From Victivallaceae bacterium (GTDB taxonomy: Bacteria > Verrucomicrobiota > Lentisphaeria > Victivallales > Victivallaceae), in assembly GCA_016292515.1 (NCBI GenBank), contig JAEDIJ010000045.1:1-13588 (forward strand): a DNA stretch of 13,588 bases. The letters run 5' to 3'. Positions 1-7,722 of this stretch are shown piece by piece. The stretch's first letter is position 1; every line of letters starts with the position of its first letter. The notes beneath the pieces are model-generated. The model saw only the letters and a list, made by a program, of their open reading frames with translations. It ran no database searches and had not been told where the DNA came from. The position numbers were made by a program, and so were the translations under genes.

Positions 1-1432
1 CGTGCCACTTTTTCATCGCGAGATCGATCGACTTTTTCAATTCGCGTTCGCGGTCGCGGCAACGGGCGGCGCGCTCGTAATCCTGATCGGAGATCGCCGC
101 CTCCTTGGCGCGCAGGACTTCTCCGATCTCCTTTTCGACATCGGAAAAATCAGGCGGCGAAACCAATGCCGCGATGCGGGCGGCGGCGCCGGCCTCATCC
201 ATCACGTCGATCGCCTTGTCGGGCAGTAAACGGCCCGTGACGTAGCGGTCGGCGAGTTTGACGGCACATTCGAGCGCGTCGTCGGTGTAGCGGACGTGGT
301 GATGCTTTTCGTAGGCTTCGCGCAATCCTTTGAGGATCAATATGGAATCGGCGACGGAGGGCGGTTCGACGACGACCGGCTGAAAACGGCGTTCCAAGGC
401 GGCGTCTTTTTCGATGCTTTTGCGGTACTCGTCGAGCGTCGTCGCGCCGACGCATTGCAGTTCGCCGCGTGAAAGCGCGGGTTTGATGATATTGGCGGCG
501 TCCATCGCGCCCTCGGCGCCGCCCGCTCCGACGATGGTGTGCAGTTCGTCGATGAAAAGGATGATCTTTTTGGAGTTGCGCACCTCGTCGATGACCGCCT
601 TGATGCGTTCCTCGAATTGACCGCGGTACTTGGTACCGGCGACCATCAGCGGCAGGTCGATCGCGTAAATCTGCTTGTCGGCGAGAATTTCCGGCACTTC
701 GCGGCGGGCGATCGCCTCGGCGAGCCCTTCAAGGATCGCGGTCTTGCCGACGCCGGCTTCGCCGATCAGGACGGGATTGTTTTTGGTGCGGCGGCAAAGG
801 ATCTGGATGACACGGGTGATCTCCTCCTTGCGGCCGATGACGGGATCCAGTTCGCCGCGTTCGGCAAGTTGTGTCAGATTGCGGCCGAAAGCGTTGAGCG
901 CGGGGCAAGTGTCGCCGGGCGCGCCGGGGGGGATCGCCGAATCGGGATCCGCCGGGTTTTCCTCCGGCAGATAGTCGGCGTCGAGTGCCTTGACGACGGC
1001 GCGGCGGACGGCTTCGGGATCGACGTTGAGATTTTTGAGCATCCGCGCGACAACGCTCTCGCCCTCGCGGAGGATCGCCAGCAAGAGATGCTCCGTGCCG
1101 ACGAAATTGTAGTTCATGCTCTGCGCTTCGCGCGCCGCCAGTTGAAAGACTTTGACCGCCCTCCCGGAAAAGGGCCGCTTGCCCTGCACCTGCGCGCCGC
1201 CGGAGGAAGTACAGCTTTTTTCGATTTCCAGCCGCAACGCGGGCAGATTGACGCCCATCGCGTTGAGGACGTTGACGGCGACGCCTTCGCCGAGCGAGAG
1301 GATGCCGAGCAGCAGATGCGCGGTACCGATCTCATCGTGATTGAGTTTTTCCGCTTCGCGTCCGGCGAGGTTGACCGCCTGCCGCGCGCGCGGGGTGAAA
1401 TTGCCGAAATCCGGTTCTTCATATTTCGCCAT
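1..1432 (-). CDS. clpC: ClpC-type AAA+ unfoldase, N-terminal 477 codons (3' end outside window)
   Basis: HSP100/Clp ATPase that unfolds proteins and feeds them to ClpP in the cytoplasm. Seen in the translation from ATG 1432-1430: two Clp-N repeats (about residues 12-45 and 87-121, each ending in HLLLxIL), then the first AAA+ domain with Walker A GEAGVGKT at 224-231, Walker B IILFIDELH at 290-298 and an ALERRF arginine-finger segment. A UVR-like coiled segment follows at about 431-468, which points to ClpC rather than ClpA or ClpB. ClpC proteins are normally about 810-850 residues, so the second AAA+ domain and the ClpP-binding loop lie beyond position 1. The frame is open throughout. AGAAGGAG (1440-1447) lies 7 bases before the ATG. 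The gene follows the permease in the same direction but has its own promoter; I saw no CIRCE or CtsR-like box. Confidence 0.96.
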   Translation of the reverse strand, partial: MAKYEEPDFGNFTPRARQAVNLAGREAEKLNHDEIGTAHLLLGILSLGEGVAVNVLNAMGVNLPALRLEIEKSCTSSGGAQVQGKRPFSGRAVKVFQLAAREAQSMNYNFVGTEHLLLAILREGESVVARMLKNLNVDPEAVRRAVVKALDADYLPEENPADPDSAIPPGAPGDTCPALNAFGRNLTQLAERGELDPVIGRKEEITRVIQILCRRTKNNPVLIGEAGVGKTAILEGLAEAIARREVPEILADKQIYAIDLPLMVAGTKYRGQFEERIKAVIDEVRNSKKIILFIDELHTIVGAGGAEGAMDAANIIKPALSRGELQCVGATTLDEYRKSIEKDAALERRFQPVVVEPPSVADSILILKGLREAYEKHHHVRYTDDALECAVKLADRYVTGRLLPDKAIDVMDEAGAAARIAALVSPPDFSDVEKEIGEVLRAKEAAISDQDYERAARCRDRERELKKSIDLAMKKWH

Positions 1433-1439
1433 AGTCAGA

Positions 1440-1447
1440 CTCCTTCT
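1440..1447 (-). promoter_or_regulatory. Shine-Dalgarno of clpC
   Basis: The minus strand reads AGAAGGAG, 7 bases before ATG 1432. It is a near-complete anti-16S match and fixes the clpC start. Confidence 0.8.
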
Positions 1448-1461
1448 TATCTCATATAGAT

Positions 1462-1490
1462 AATATACCTCGTCGACCGGGGAAAATCAA
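1462..1490 (-). promoter_or_regulatory. Predicted sigma70-type promoter of clpC
   Basis: On the minus strand TTGATT (1490-1485) and TATATT (1467-1462) are separated by exactly 17 bases. The -10 box ends about 30 bases before the ATG. It sits in the only sizeable gap (78 bases) between the long operon and clpC, just past the permease terminator. The same two hexamers and spacer occur upstream of the 33-aa peptide gene at 12207-12235, which strengthens the call. Confidence 0.65.
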
Positions 1491-1492
1491 TC

Positions 1493-1510
1493 AAAACCGC
1501 AAACGGTTTT
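1493..1510 (-). terminator. Small intrinsic terminator after the permease gene
   Basis: Immediately after the permease stop the minus strand has AAAACCG-TTTG-CGGTTTT, a perfect 7-bp stem with a 4-base loop, followed by the T-rich GATTGATTTT. The stem has only three G-C pairs, so termination may be partial and some read-through into clpC is possible. Confidence 0.5.
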
Positions 1511-2644
1511 TCACGCTTTGACGTCGAAAATCTTGCGCAGCCCCTCGCCGGTGAAGTTAAATCCGATCACGGTCAGAAAGAGCGCGATGCCGGGAAAGAG
1601 CGTGAGATGCCAGTATTCCAGCGGATTGTCGAATGCCTGCCGCAAAAGATTGCCCCAACTCGCCGTCGGGGGGCGCACGCCGAAACCGAGGAAACTCAAC
1701 GAACTTTCCGCGAGGATCGCGCCGGCGACGGCAAACGGCCAGGCGATGACGAGCACCGCGACGACGTTGGGGAGCAATTCGGCAAATAAAATACGGTAAA
1801 GCGGCACGCCGGCAATGCGGCAACTCTCAATAAAAGGCGCGTTGCGCAGTCGCAATACTTCGCCGCGCACGAGCGTTGCGAAGCCGATCCACCCGGTCAC
1901 GGCGATGATCCCGACAAGAAGCGGCACCGATTCCTCCATATGGGCGTCGGTGCCGAGGCTCATCAAAATCAGCAACAGCAAAAACGAGGGGAAACACAAA
2001 AGCATTTCGACGAGGCGCATCATCAACAAATCGAATTTGCCGCCGATGTAACCGCAGAGCAACCCGATCGGAGTTCCGATAAGAAGCGCGAGCAAAGTCG
2101 AAACGATGCCGACGGTCAGACTGACGCGCGCGCCGTAGATCAGCCGCGAAGCGACGTCGCGCCCGATCTCGTCGGTACCGCACAAGTGACTGCGCGACGG
2201 CGCGAGGTAAGGCTTGGCGGCGGGCTCAAAAGGTCCGTATGAGATCGGGGCAAAAATCACGAAACACTGCTTTTGCGCCGCAAGTTCGCGCCAGTCGCGC
2301 TTGTCGACGCGCCGCGAAACGAGAAAAAACGGGATCGCGCAGAGGATCGCGAGCGTGAGCAGGACAAATTTTTTCCCCTTGCGGAAAAAGCCGAGGCAAC
2401 TGCAACACACCGTGACAAGGAGCAGATAGTTGAAAAATTCGTCAACTCGTTTTTCCGGCGCATCGCCGGCGAAAAAGGTGCGCAAAAAAGGAAAACTCAC
2501 CCCCGTTTCATCGTACCACAACAAGGGTCTCCCGTTGGCGAGCAAGGGCGCCGCGAGCGCGATGACGCCGAGCAGAGCGAGCGCGCCGAAACCGATCCCG
2601 GCGACGGCACCCGCGCGGGAAAGTCTGGAAAATTTTTTCATCAT
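1511..2644 (-). CDS. YejE/OppC-type ABC transporter permease with two extra membrane helices
   Basis: Inner-membrane permease of the peptide/nickel (DppC/OppC) class, 377 aa. An N-terminal helix (about 12-35) is followed by a GRPLLWYD segment like that after TM1 of the microcin C permease YejE. The family hallmark HLCGTDEIGRDV is at 153-164 and leads into the permease core. The ATPase-contact loop is IESCRIAGVPLYRILFAELLPN-like at 272-293, with the usual EAA changed to ESC. The terminal part carries SLSFLGFG and PTASWGNLL signatures. Between TM1 and the core are two additional hydrophobic stretches (about 70-87 and 93-109) that I do not expect in OppC. The ATG at 2644 gives an ATGA overlap with the upstream reductase; a start at 2671 or 2641 is possible. 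No partner permease, ATPase or binding protein is in the window, so the substrate is unknown. Confidence 0.88.
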   Translation of the reverse strand: MMKKFSRLSRAGAVAGIGFGALALLGVIALAAPLLANGRPLLWYDETGVSFPFLRTFFAGDAPEKRVDEFFNYLLLVTVCCSCLGFFRKGKKFVLLTLAILCAIPFFLVSRRVDKRDWRELAAQKQCFVIFAPISYGPFEPAAKPYLAPSRSHLCGTDEIGRDVASRLIYGARVSLTVGIVSTLLALLIGTPIGLLCGYIGGKFDLLMMRLVEMLLCFPSFLLLLILMSLGTDAHMEESVPLLVGIIAVTGWIGFATLVRGEVLRLRNAPFIESCRIAGVPLYRILFAELLPNVVAVLVIAWPFAVAGAILAESSLSFLGFGVRPPTASWGNLLRQAFDNPLEYWHLTLFPGIALFLTVIGFNFTGEGLRKIFDVKA

Positions 2645-3534
2645 CGGCATTGCGGTTTGAGTTTTTCCCACACTTTTCGATTGGCGGGCAAGTCGAGTTG
2701 ATATTTTTCCGCGCGCCGGAGCAATTCGCCGGAAAAGAGTTCGATCTCGGTTTCCCTCCCGGCTTCAACGTCTTGAAGCATCGACGTTTTGGCGCGGGCG
2801 GGCATCGTGCAGATGACTTTCATCGCCTCATCGACGGCAGAATCGGAAACATTGACTTTTTCCCGGCGGGCGATTTCGAGAGCTTCCCGCATCAACTGGC
2901 GCGCGAAGTCGAGCATCGGCGGATTTTGCTGGATCGTGCCGTAATCGGCGCGAAAAAATGCGCTCGTCTGATTGACGCCGACGTTGAGGATGAATTTTTT
3001 CCACAGCGCCGCGCGCATATCGGCAGGGATCTCGGCGGAAATTCCGACGGCGTCAAAAAGATTTTTGACTTCAAACGCGGCGGAGGACAAAGATTTTTCC
3101 GTGACGCCGAGATAGGTCGTGCCGACGCCGTCGTGAGAGACGCACGTCCCGGTGCGGACGCTCGCGTGCCCGAGGAAAAAGGCACCGACGACTTCCGCGC
3201 CGGGGAAACGCTCTTTCGCGAGGGAAACGCTTGAAATGCCATTCAATACCGGCAGCAAAATCGTTTTCTTTTTCACATAGGGCGAAATCATTTCCAAGGC
3301 TTCGCGGTACTGGCAGAATTTCGTCGCGATCACGATCAATTCCGGCTCAAACGCCGCGTCGGCAAAATCGAAATTGATTTTTTCGCCGTTGAAAAAAAGT
3401 CCGTTTTCAAGATAGCGGCGGCGACGCGCCGCATCGGCGAAAAGTCTCAACTCGACTTCGCGGTTTCGGGCAAGTTTCACCGCGTGGAGCATCCCGATCG
3501 CTCCCGCGCCGACCAGAAGAACGCGCCGGATCAC
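2641..3534 (-). CDS. 2-dehydropantoate 2-reductase family protein (PanE/ApbA-like)
   Basis: Predicted NADPH-dependent ketoacid reductase, 297 aa; E. coli PanE is about 303. PanE reduces ketopantoate to pantoate for pantothenate/CoA synthesis. Visible features are the Rossmann loop GAGAIG at 9-14, K180 and N184 in WKKFILN (matching catalytic K176 and N180 of E. coli PanE), and SMLQD...TEIE with E263 matching E256. All expected active-site residues are present. The start is GTG at 3534-3532, overlapping the previous stop as GTGA, with GAGGAG 8 bases upstream. Many PanE-fold proteins act on other ketoacids and the neighbours are not pan genes, so I give the family and no gene symbol. Confidence 0.88.
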   Translation of the reverse strand: MIRRVLLVGAGAIGMLHAVKLARNREVELRLFADAARRRRYLENGLFFNGEKINFDFADAAFEPELIVIATKFCQYREALEMISPYVKKKTILLPVLNGISSVSLAKERFPGAEVVGAFFLGHASVRTGTCVSHDGVGTTYLGVTEKSLSSAAFEVKNLFDAVGISAEIPADMRAALWKKFILNVGVNQTSAFFRADYGTIQQNPPMLDFARQLMREALEIARREKVNVSDSAVDEAMKVICTMPARAKTSMLQDVEAGRETEIELFSGELLRRAEKYQLDLPANRKVWEKLKPQCR

Positions 3535-3845
3535 AAAAATTTCTCCTCATTCAAATGCACGCGCAAGATCGCGGCGACGATATGGTGCCGACGACAGCAG
3601 TTGGCAAGTTTTCCGTAATTTTTCAGATAGAGATCGCGCGCGGCAAGCAATTCCGGCGTCGGTTTTTCCGCCGTAAGATGAAAAAACTTTTCAACGTCGT
3701 TGGCGACCGCGGGATCGCTCCTGCGCGCGGCGGCGAACCAGATGATCCGCGCCTGCGCGACGTCGCGGCGGCGCAAGTTGATGTCGTTGGCGATGTAAAG
3801 AAAAATGATGACCGCGATGAAAATGAGATAACTCAGATAAATCAT
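3531..3845 (-). CDS. Small single-pass membrane protein, unrecognised
   Basis: 104 aa of unknown function. The N-terminus is strongly hydrophobic (about residues 2-18, ending YIANDIN) and is followed by arginines, so a single N-terminal anchor with the rest in the cytoplasm is likely. The soluble part is charged and helical-looking (VEKFFHLTAEKPTPELLAA), with a CC-RRHH patch near residues 83-88. I do not recognise a family. It is tied to both neighbours by 4-base overlaps (ATGA with the AAA+ gene upstream, GTGA with the reductase downstream), which argues for a real, co-translated gene. A role as membrane anchor or partner of the AAA+ ATPase is only a guess from position. Confidence 0.75.
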   Translation of the reverse strand: MIYLSYLIFIAVIIFLYIANDINLRRRDVAQARIIWFAAARRSDPAVANDVEKFFHLTAEKPTPELLAARDLYLKNYGKLANCCRRHHIVAAILRVHLNEEKFL

Positions 3846-5146
3846 TTCAGATTCCGCAACTTTTCTTCGCGCAGACGCTCGATGTAGTGATCGCCGTAAA
3901 GCGTGCGCATCAATTCGATGTTGAATTCGTAAAAAAGCGTGGGATCGGGACGGGTGATCACTTCGCCCGTCGACATATCGGCGAGGAGTTTCCGCTTTTC
4001 CCGGCTCTGCGCGTAGACGAGCAAATGGCGCATCAAGGTGCGCGGCGACAATTCGGTGAATTTTTTCTGTCCGAAAGCCTCGGTGTAATCCGCGCCGAGC
4101 AGTGCGACGAGATTTTCCGGCGGCCGCTTCAAGCCGAAATCGCGCAAAAAGTCCTCGACCATCTCGGTACAGCGCAATTCGTCGAAAACGGGAAATGTGA
4201 CACTGCGGCCGCGCGACAGAATGCTCGCCGGAAATTCGTAGTTGGAAGCGAGGACGACGAGAATATGCTTCGGCAGCGTGTACGCGCCGCCGACGTGCGT
4301 GCGAAACATATACCAGTCGACGTTCTCCGGCTCGATGTCGTCAAAAAAGAGGATGAAACGGCGGTCGGGCCGCGCGGCGAGAAGTGCGTAAAGCCTTTTC
4401 CACGAAGAAGATAACGCATCCGGATTTGCGAGGATCAGCACATCCTCCTCCCCCGCGAGCGCGTAGGAGATCGTCATACTCGTCTTGCCGTATCCCGGAA
4501 GGCTGTGGATCAGAAGCGGCACATTGACCAGTCCGCGCCGGAAATCGGCGAGGTGGTCGGCGATGATCGCGCGCACTCCGGCAAAACCGTAAAAGGAGGA
4601 AATTTTTTTCGCCGAACCGACTTGCGCCTCCACCAGACTTTCGCCGTCGAAACGGAATGTGCGGCAACGCGAAAAGCGGTCGTGCTCCGCGATTTTTGCG
4701 GCGATTTTGCCGGGATCGGAGGAGTCCGGCAACAAGGCGACGAGTTTTTTCGCTTCCGGCGAAAGCCGGCGGGAAGAAGTTTTGACGGTATCCCGGGCGA
4801 TCTCGCCGAGCGTCGTCAAAAAGTCGACCGCGTTGTCGAGAATGAAACGGCGGTTTTCGTCGTTGCTGTCCTGCGCGATCGCGGCGGCGGGAACTCCGTG
4901 TGCGATAAAAAGGTCAAAAAGTTCGCGGTAAAGCTGATCGGCGAACCCCTCCGCGCCGAATTTTTCCGCGAGCGCGTTGAGAAAATCGCAACTTCCGGCA
5001 TTTCCCGGAGTGTTTTCAGCGCGGAGCAACCCGTTGATCCACCGCAACAACGGACGATCCGGCAACACCAGACGCCCCGCCGCGTCGGGACGGGAAAAAA
5101 GCGTCGAGAAACTTTCTTTCCCGCAAAGGGACGATTCTTTTGTCAT
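3842..5146 (-). CDS. AAA+ ATPase, DUF815-like
   Basis: 434-aa cytoplasmic ATPase of unknown role. The first 190 residues or so are helical with no recognised domain. The ATPase core starts near FYGFAGVRAIIADHL, then Walker A SLPGYGKT at 215-222 (first Gly of the P-loop replaced by Ser), Walker B RFILFFDDIE with D269/D270, a sensor-1-like VLASN, and an SRGRS arginine segment. The layout (core preceded by a helical half, FILFFDD, then an ASN segment) resembles DUF815 proteins, but similarity is loose and judged by eye. I chose ATG 5146 over the longer frame from 5215 because it gives an ATGA overlap with the DUF89 gene and has GGGAGG 8 bases upstream. The gene is coupled at both ends. Confidence 0.8.
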   Translation of the reverse strand: MTKESSLCGKESFSTLFSRPDAAGRLVLPDRPLLRWINGLLRAENTPGNAGSCDFLNALAEKFGAEGFADQLYRELFDLFIAHGVPAAAIAQDSNDENRRFILDNAVDFLTTLGEIARDTVKTSSRRLSPEAKKLVALLPDSSDPGKIAAKIAEHDRFSRCRTFRFDGESLVEAQVGSAKKISSFYGFAGVRAIIADHLADFRRGLVNVPLLIHSLPGYGKTSMTISYALAGEEDVLILANPDALSSSWKRLYALLAARPDRRFILFFDDIEPENVDWYMFRTHVGGAYTLPKHILVVLASNYEFPASILSRGRSVTFPVFDELRCTEMVEDFLRDFGLKRPPENLVALLGADYTEAFGQKKFTELSPRTLMRHLLVYAQSREKRKLLADMSTGEVITRPDPTLFYEFNIELMRTLYGDHYIERLREEKLRNLK

Positions 5147-5994
5147 TTCAAATTCCTCCCGTAGATCGCGATGCTTCCGAGCGGCAGACCGATCCAGTCG
5201 GCGACCACCTGACATTTGAGCCGGAGCAGATGATAGATCGGCCGCGCGGTGAAATCGGGGCAGAGCGATTCGAGATTTCCCTGTCCCTTGGCGATGACAA
5301 GATCGCTTGATTGAAGTTTTTCGCGGAATTCCGCGCCGATGTCGTCGAGCGGTACGCCGGGGGCGCGCCGTCCGGTATCGATGACGGGGTAATCGCCCAG
5401 CCCCGACGGCGCAAGTTCCCGGCGGGTGACGTCGTTCAGGATCGCGCCGCCGCGCACTCCCAGCGTGATCTTGTCGCGGTAACGGCGCAGGAGCAATTCG
5501 TCCAGAACCGCTTCGCCGCAGTTGTCGAGAATGTAAAAAATCGATTCCGCGTCGTCCATACGGCGTTTCAGATCGGCGGCGGCGGCGCGGTCGTAAGGTT
5601 CTTTGAGCGCGGCGGCGATGGATTTTTCCGCATCGGCAAGTTGAAAATCGGGGTTGACGCCGAAGTCGATGATGTTGCCGCCGATCGCCAGAAGAAGCGT
5701 TTCGTCAAAGGAAAGTTCGCGCGCCGTATATTCCCGGCGGATCGCGTGCGCGAGCGACGTCGATTTGTCTTTTTCCGTCAGATAGGGATCGTCGATGCCG
5801 GATGCGTCGGCAAGCATCGCAAAAAACCGCTCGGCAAGTTGAGGCGGGCAGATCCCCTTGGGGCGCATTTCAAGAAACGTTTTGAGTAACGAATCGGCAA
5901 AACGCCAGCGCGACGCTTCATCGACGTAAAGCTGACGCGCCAGAAGTTCGATCTGGCGGTAAATGCAAAGCGAGCAACCGTATCGAATGCGCAT
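5143..5994 (-). CDS. DUF89 family protein, predicted metal-dependent damage-control phosphatase
   Basis: 283 aa, close to the size of the compact archaeal/bacterial DUF89 (AF1104-like) group. The family contains metal-dependent phosphatases that remove damaged or excess phosphometabolites; related eukaryotic domains include ARMT1 and the C-terminal part of PANK4. Visible motifs are a paired C7/C10 in GCSLC, DDPY...K at 68-77, GGNIIDFG at 105-112, the metal-site loop YILDNCGEAVLDELL at 154-168 with D157/N158, AILNDVT at 184-190 with N187/D188, and AKGQGNLESL at 235-244. The ATG at 5994 lies 3 bases after the pyrD stop, with GGAG 9 bases upstream in the pyrD end. It overlaps the AAA+ gene by ATGA. 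The substrate cannot be read from sequence; the PanE-like gene three cistrons on makes a pantothenate-related one worth considering. Confidence 0.87.
   Translation of the reverse strand: MRIRYGCSLCIYRQIELLARQLYVDEASRWRFADSLLKTFLEMRPKGICPPQLAERFFAMLADASGIDDPYLTEKDKSTSLAHAIRREYTARELSFDETLLLAIGGNIIDFGVNPDFQLADAEKSIAAALKEPYDRAAAADLKRRMDDAESIFYILDNCGEAVLDELLLRRYRDKITLGVRGGAILNDVTRRELAPSGLGDYPVIDTGRRAPGVPLDDIGAEFREKLQSSDLVIAKGQGNLESLCPDFTARPIYHLLRLKCQVVADWIGLPLGSIAIYGRNLK
5155..5160 (-). promoter_or_regulatory. Shine-Dalgarno deciding the AAA+ start
   Basis: The minus strand reads GGGAGG inside the DUF89 coding end, 8 bases before ATG 5146. It supports that start over the upstream in-frame ATG at 5215. 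Confidence 0.75.
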
Positions 5995-5997
5995 CGG

Positions 5998-6921
5998 CTA
6001 CAACTCCAATGCCCCGACGATCTCGGAAACGCTTTTGTGGTGATGACGGTCGAGATAATCATCGATGAAATCGATCACTTTCAAAGGCGCGTAGGGATCG
6101 ACGAAATTCGCCGTGCCGACCGACACTGCAGTCGCTCCGGCGAGCAGGAATTCCACCGCGTCCGCGCCGCAGGAAATGCCGCCCATTCCGAGGATCGGCA
6201 GTTTCACCGCCTTGTGGCACTGGTAGACCATCCGCACTGCGACCGGTTTGATGCACGCGCCGGAAAGTCCTCCCGTCACGTTGGCGATGCGCGGACATTT
6301 CTTTTCGATATCGATCGCCATCGCCGACAGCGTGTTGATGAGCGAGATCGCATCCGCCCCCTCTGCCTCGGCGGCGCGGGCAAATTCGGTGATGTCGGTC
6401 ACGTTGGGACTGAGTTTGATGATGACGGGAAGTTTCCGGACGGCGCGGCGCACCGCGCGGATCACTTCGGAAGCCCGTTTCACATCGGTGCCGAATGCGG
6501 CGCCGCCCGCCTTGACGTTGGGGCAGGAAATGTTGACTTCGAGCGCGGCGATGCCGTCGTTTTCGGCGTCAAAGCGCGCGGCGACGTCGGCGTACTCCCC
6601 GACGGAAGTCCCCCACATATTGACGATGACGGTCGCGCCGAGTTTTTTCAGGGCGGGCAGATAATGCTCGCCGTGCAAAAAGGCATCGACGCCGGGGCCC
6701 TGCAACCCGATCGCGTTGATCATCCCGCCCGCGACTTCGCAGACGCGCGGCATTTGGTTGCCGTCGGAGGGCGCGCTTTTGATGCCCTTGACGATGACGC
6801 CGCCGAGTTTTTTCAAGTCGTAGAAATCCGCGTATTCCAGACCGTAACCGAAAGTTCCGGAAGCGGTCGTCACCGGATTCTTTAAGGTAAGCGAAGCAAA
6901 TTTTGTCGTAAGATCCGCCAT
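5998..6921 (-). CDS. pyrD: Dihydroorotate dehydrogenase B (NAD+), catalytic subunit
   Basis: FMN enzyme oxidising dihydroorotate to orotate in pyrimidine synthesis; class 1B form, cytoplasmic, working with PyrK. 307 aa. Visible features are TTASGTFGYG near the N-terminus, VKGIKSAP, MINAIGLQGPGV, the active-site segment EVNISCPNVKAGG with C133 as the expected catalytic base (class 2 enzymes use Ser), a KLSPNVTDI lysine, INTLSAMAID, and the FMN phosphate loops GGLSG and GMGGISCGADA. The ATG at 6921 is chosen because it lies 2 bases after the pyrK stop and has GGAG 8 bases upstream. The open frame extends to 6993, but those extra residues overlap pyrK deeply and do not resemble the family. Tight coupling to pyrK fits a heteromeric complex. 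Confidence 0.96.
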   Translation of the reverse strand: MADLTTKFASLTLKNPVTTASGTFGYGLEYADFYDLKKLGGVIVKGIKSAPSDGNQMPRVCEVAGGMINAIGLQGPGVDAFLHGEHYLPALKKLGATVIVNMWGTSVGEYADVAARFDAENDGIAALEVNISCPNVKAGGAAFGTDVKRASEVIRAVRRAVRKLPVIIKLSPNVTDITEFARAAEAEGADAISLINTLSAMAIDIEKKCPRIANVTGGLSGACIKPVAVRMVYQCHKAVKLPILGMGGISCGADAVEFLLAGATAVSVGTANFVDPYAPLKVIDFIDDYLDRHHHKSVSEIVGALEL

Positions 6922-6923
6922 TT

Positions 6924-7712
6924 TCACTGCTCCAAATAGATTTTTTCCAACGGGAAAACGGGGCCCTCGACGCAACTGCGTTCGTAGTGCCACCCCTGCG
7001 GCGATGCGGGATCATTCACCTTGACGACACAGCCGAAGCAGGCGCCGACGCCGCAACACATGATCTCATCCATACTCAATTCGCCGTCGAGTTTCATTTC
7101 CCGCAACGTTTTGGCGAGAGCGAGCAGCATCGGCAACGGGCCGCAACCGTAAAAGAAGAACTTCTTGCCGGGATTTTCCGCGATCAGCGGCGCGATGAGT
7201 TCGGTGACGCGCCCTTTGACGCCGCAACTGCCGTCGTCGGTCGCCACGCGCACTTCGCAACCGCAGGCGCGGTAGGCGTCGTCGAGGACGAGTTCGCTTT
7301 TGGTCCTCGCGCCGATCAGCAGGACGGCTTTCTGTCTGCATTCGCGCGTCAACAAAAACGTCGCGGCGGAACCGTAACCGCCTGCGACGGCGACCGGGAT
7401 GACGTCATCGGCGCACGCCGTAAAAGTCGAGCCGAGCGGTCCCAATAAATCGCAGAATTCCCCCGCCTTTTTGGCGGCGAGATTTTTCGTCCCCGCTCCG
7501 ACGACCTTGTAGACGACGGTGAGCGTCCCCGATCGCAAATCGGTGTCGTGAATGCTGAAAGGCCGCCGCAAAACGTGGTCGAGCCGCTCGTCGATGCGCA
7601 CGTGGACGAACTGCCCCGCGCGCGCCTTTGCCGCCATCTCCGGCACGGCGAAAACGATTTTATGATAATCGCCGTGGAGGACGCTGTTTTCGATGATTTT
7701 TGCCTGAGCCAT
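6924..7712 (-). CDS. pyrK: Dihydroorotate dehydrogenase electron transfer subunit
   Basis: FAD and [2Fe-2S] protein that passes electrons from PyrD's FMN to NAD+. 262 aa. Domain order is a ferredoxin-reductase-type FAD domain with RRPFSI at 49-54, an NAD-binding domain with GGYGSA at 111-116 and FYGCGP at 188-192, and a C-terminal iron-sulfur loop. The cluster ligands are C220, C225, C228 (CCGVGACFGC) and C247 (ERSCVEGPVF), so all four expected cysteines are present. The ATG at 7712 lies 10 bases after the hydrolase stop with GAGG 5 bases upstream. pyrD follows at 2 bases. No other pyrimidine gene is nearby. Confidence 0.96.
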   Translation of the reverse strand: MAQAKIIENSVLHGDYHKIVFAVPEMAAKARAGQFVHVRIDERLDHVLRRPFSIHDTDLRSGTLTVVYKVVGAGTKNLAAKKAGEFCDLLGPLGSTFTACADDVIPVAVAGGYGSAATFLLTRECRQKAVLLIGARTKSELVLDDAYRACGCEVRVATDDGSCGVKGRVTELIAPLIAENPGKKFFFYGCGPLPMLLALAKTLREMKLDGELSMDEIMCCGVGACFGCVVKVNDPASPQGWHYERSCVEGPVFPLEKIYLEQ

Positions 7713-7722
7713 AAGATCCTCT

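Noticed and set aside
539..1459. Plus-strand open frame of 306 codons over clpC
   Set aside because: The opposite frame encodes clear Clp-N repeats, Walker A and Walker B. The plus frame has low-complexity shadow composition.
6922..6993. 24-residue N-terminal extension of PyrD
   Set aside because: It overlaps pyrK's iron-sulfur region, does not resemble PyrD, and lacks the spacing and Shine-Dalgarno that support ATG 6921.
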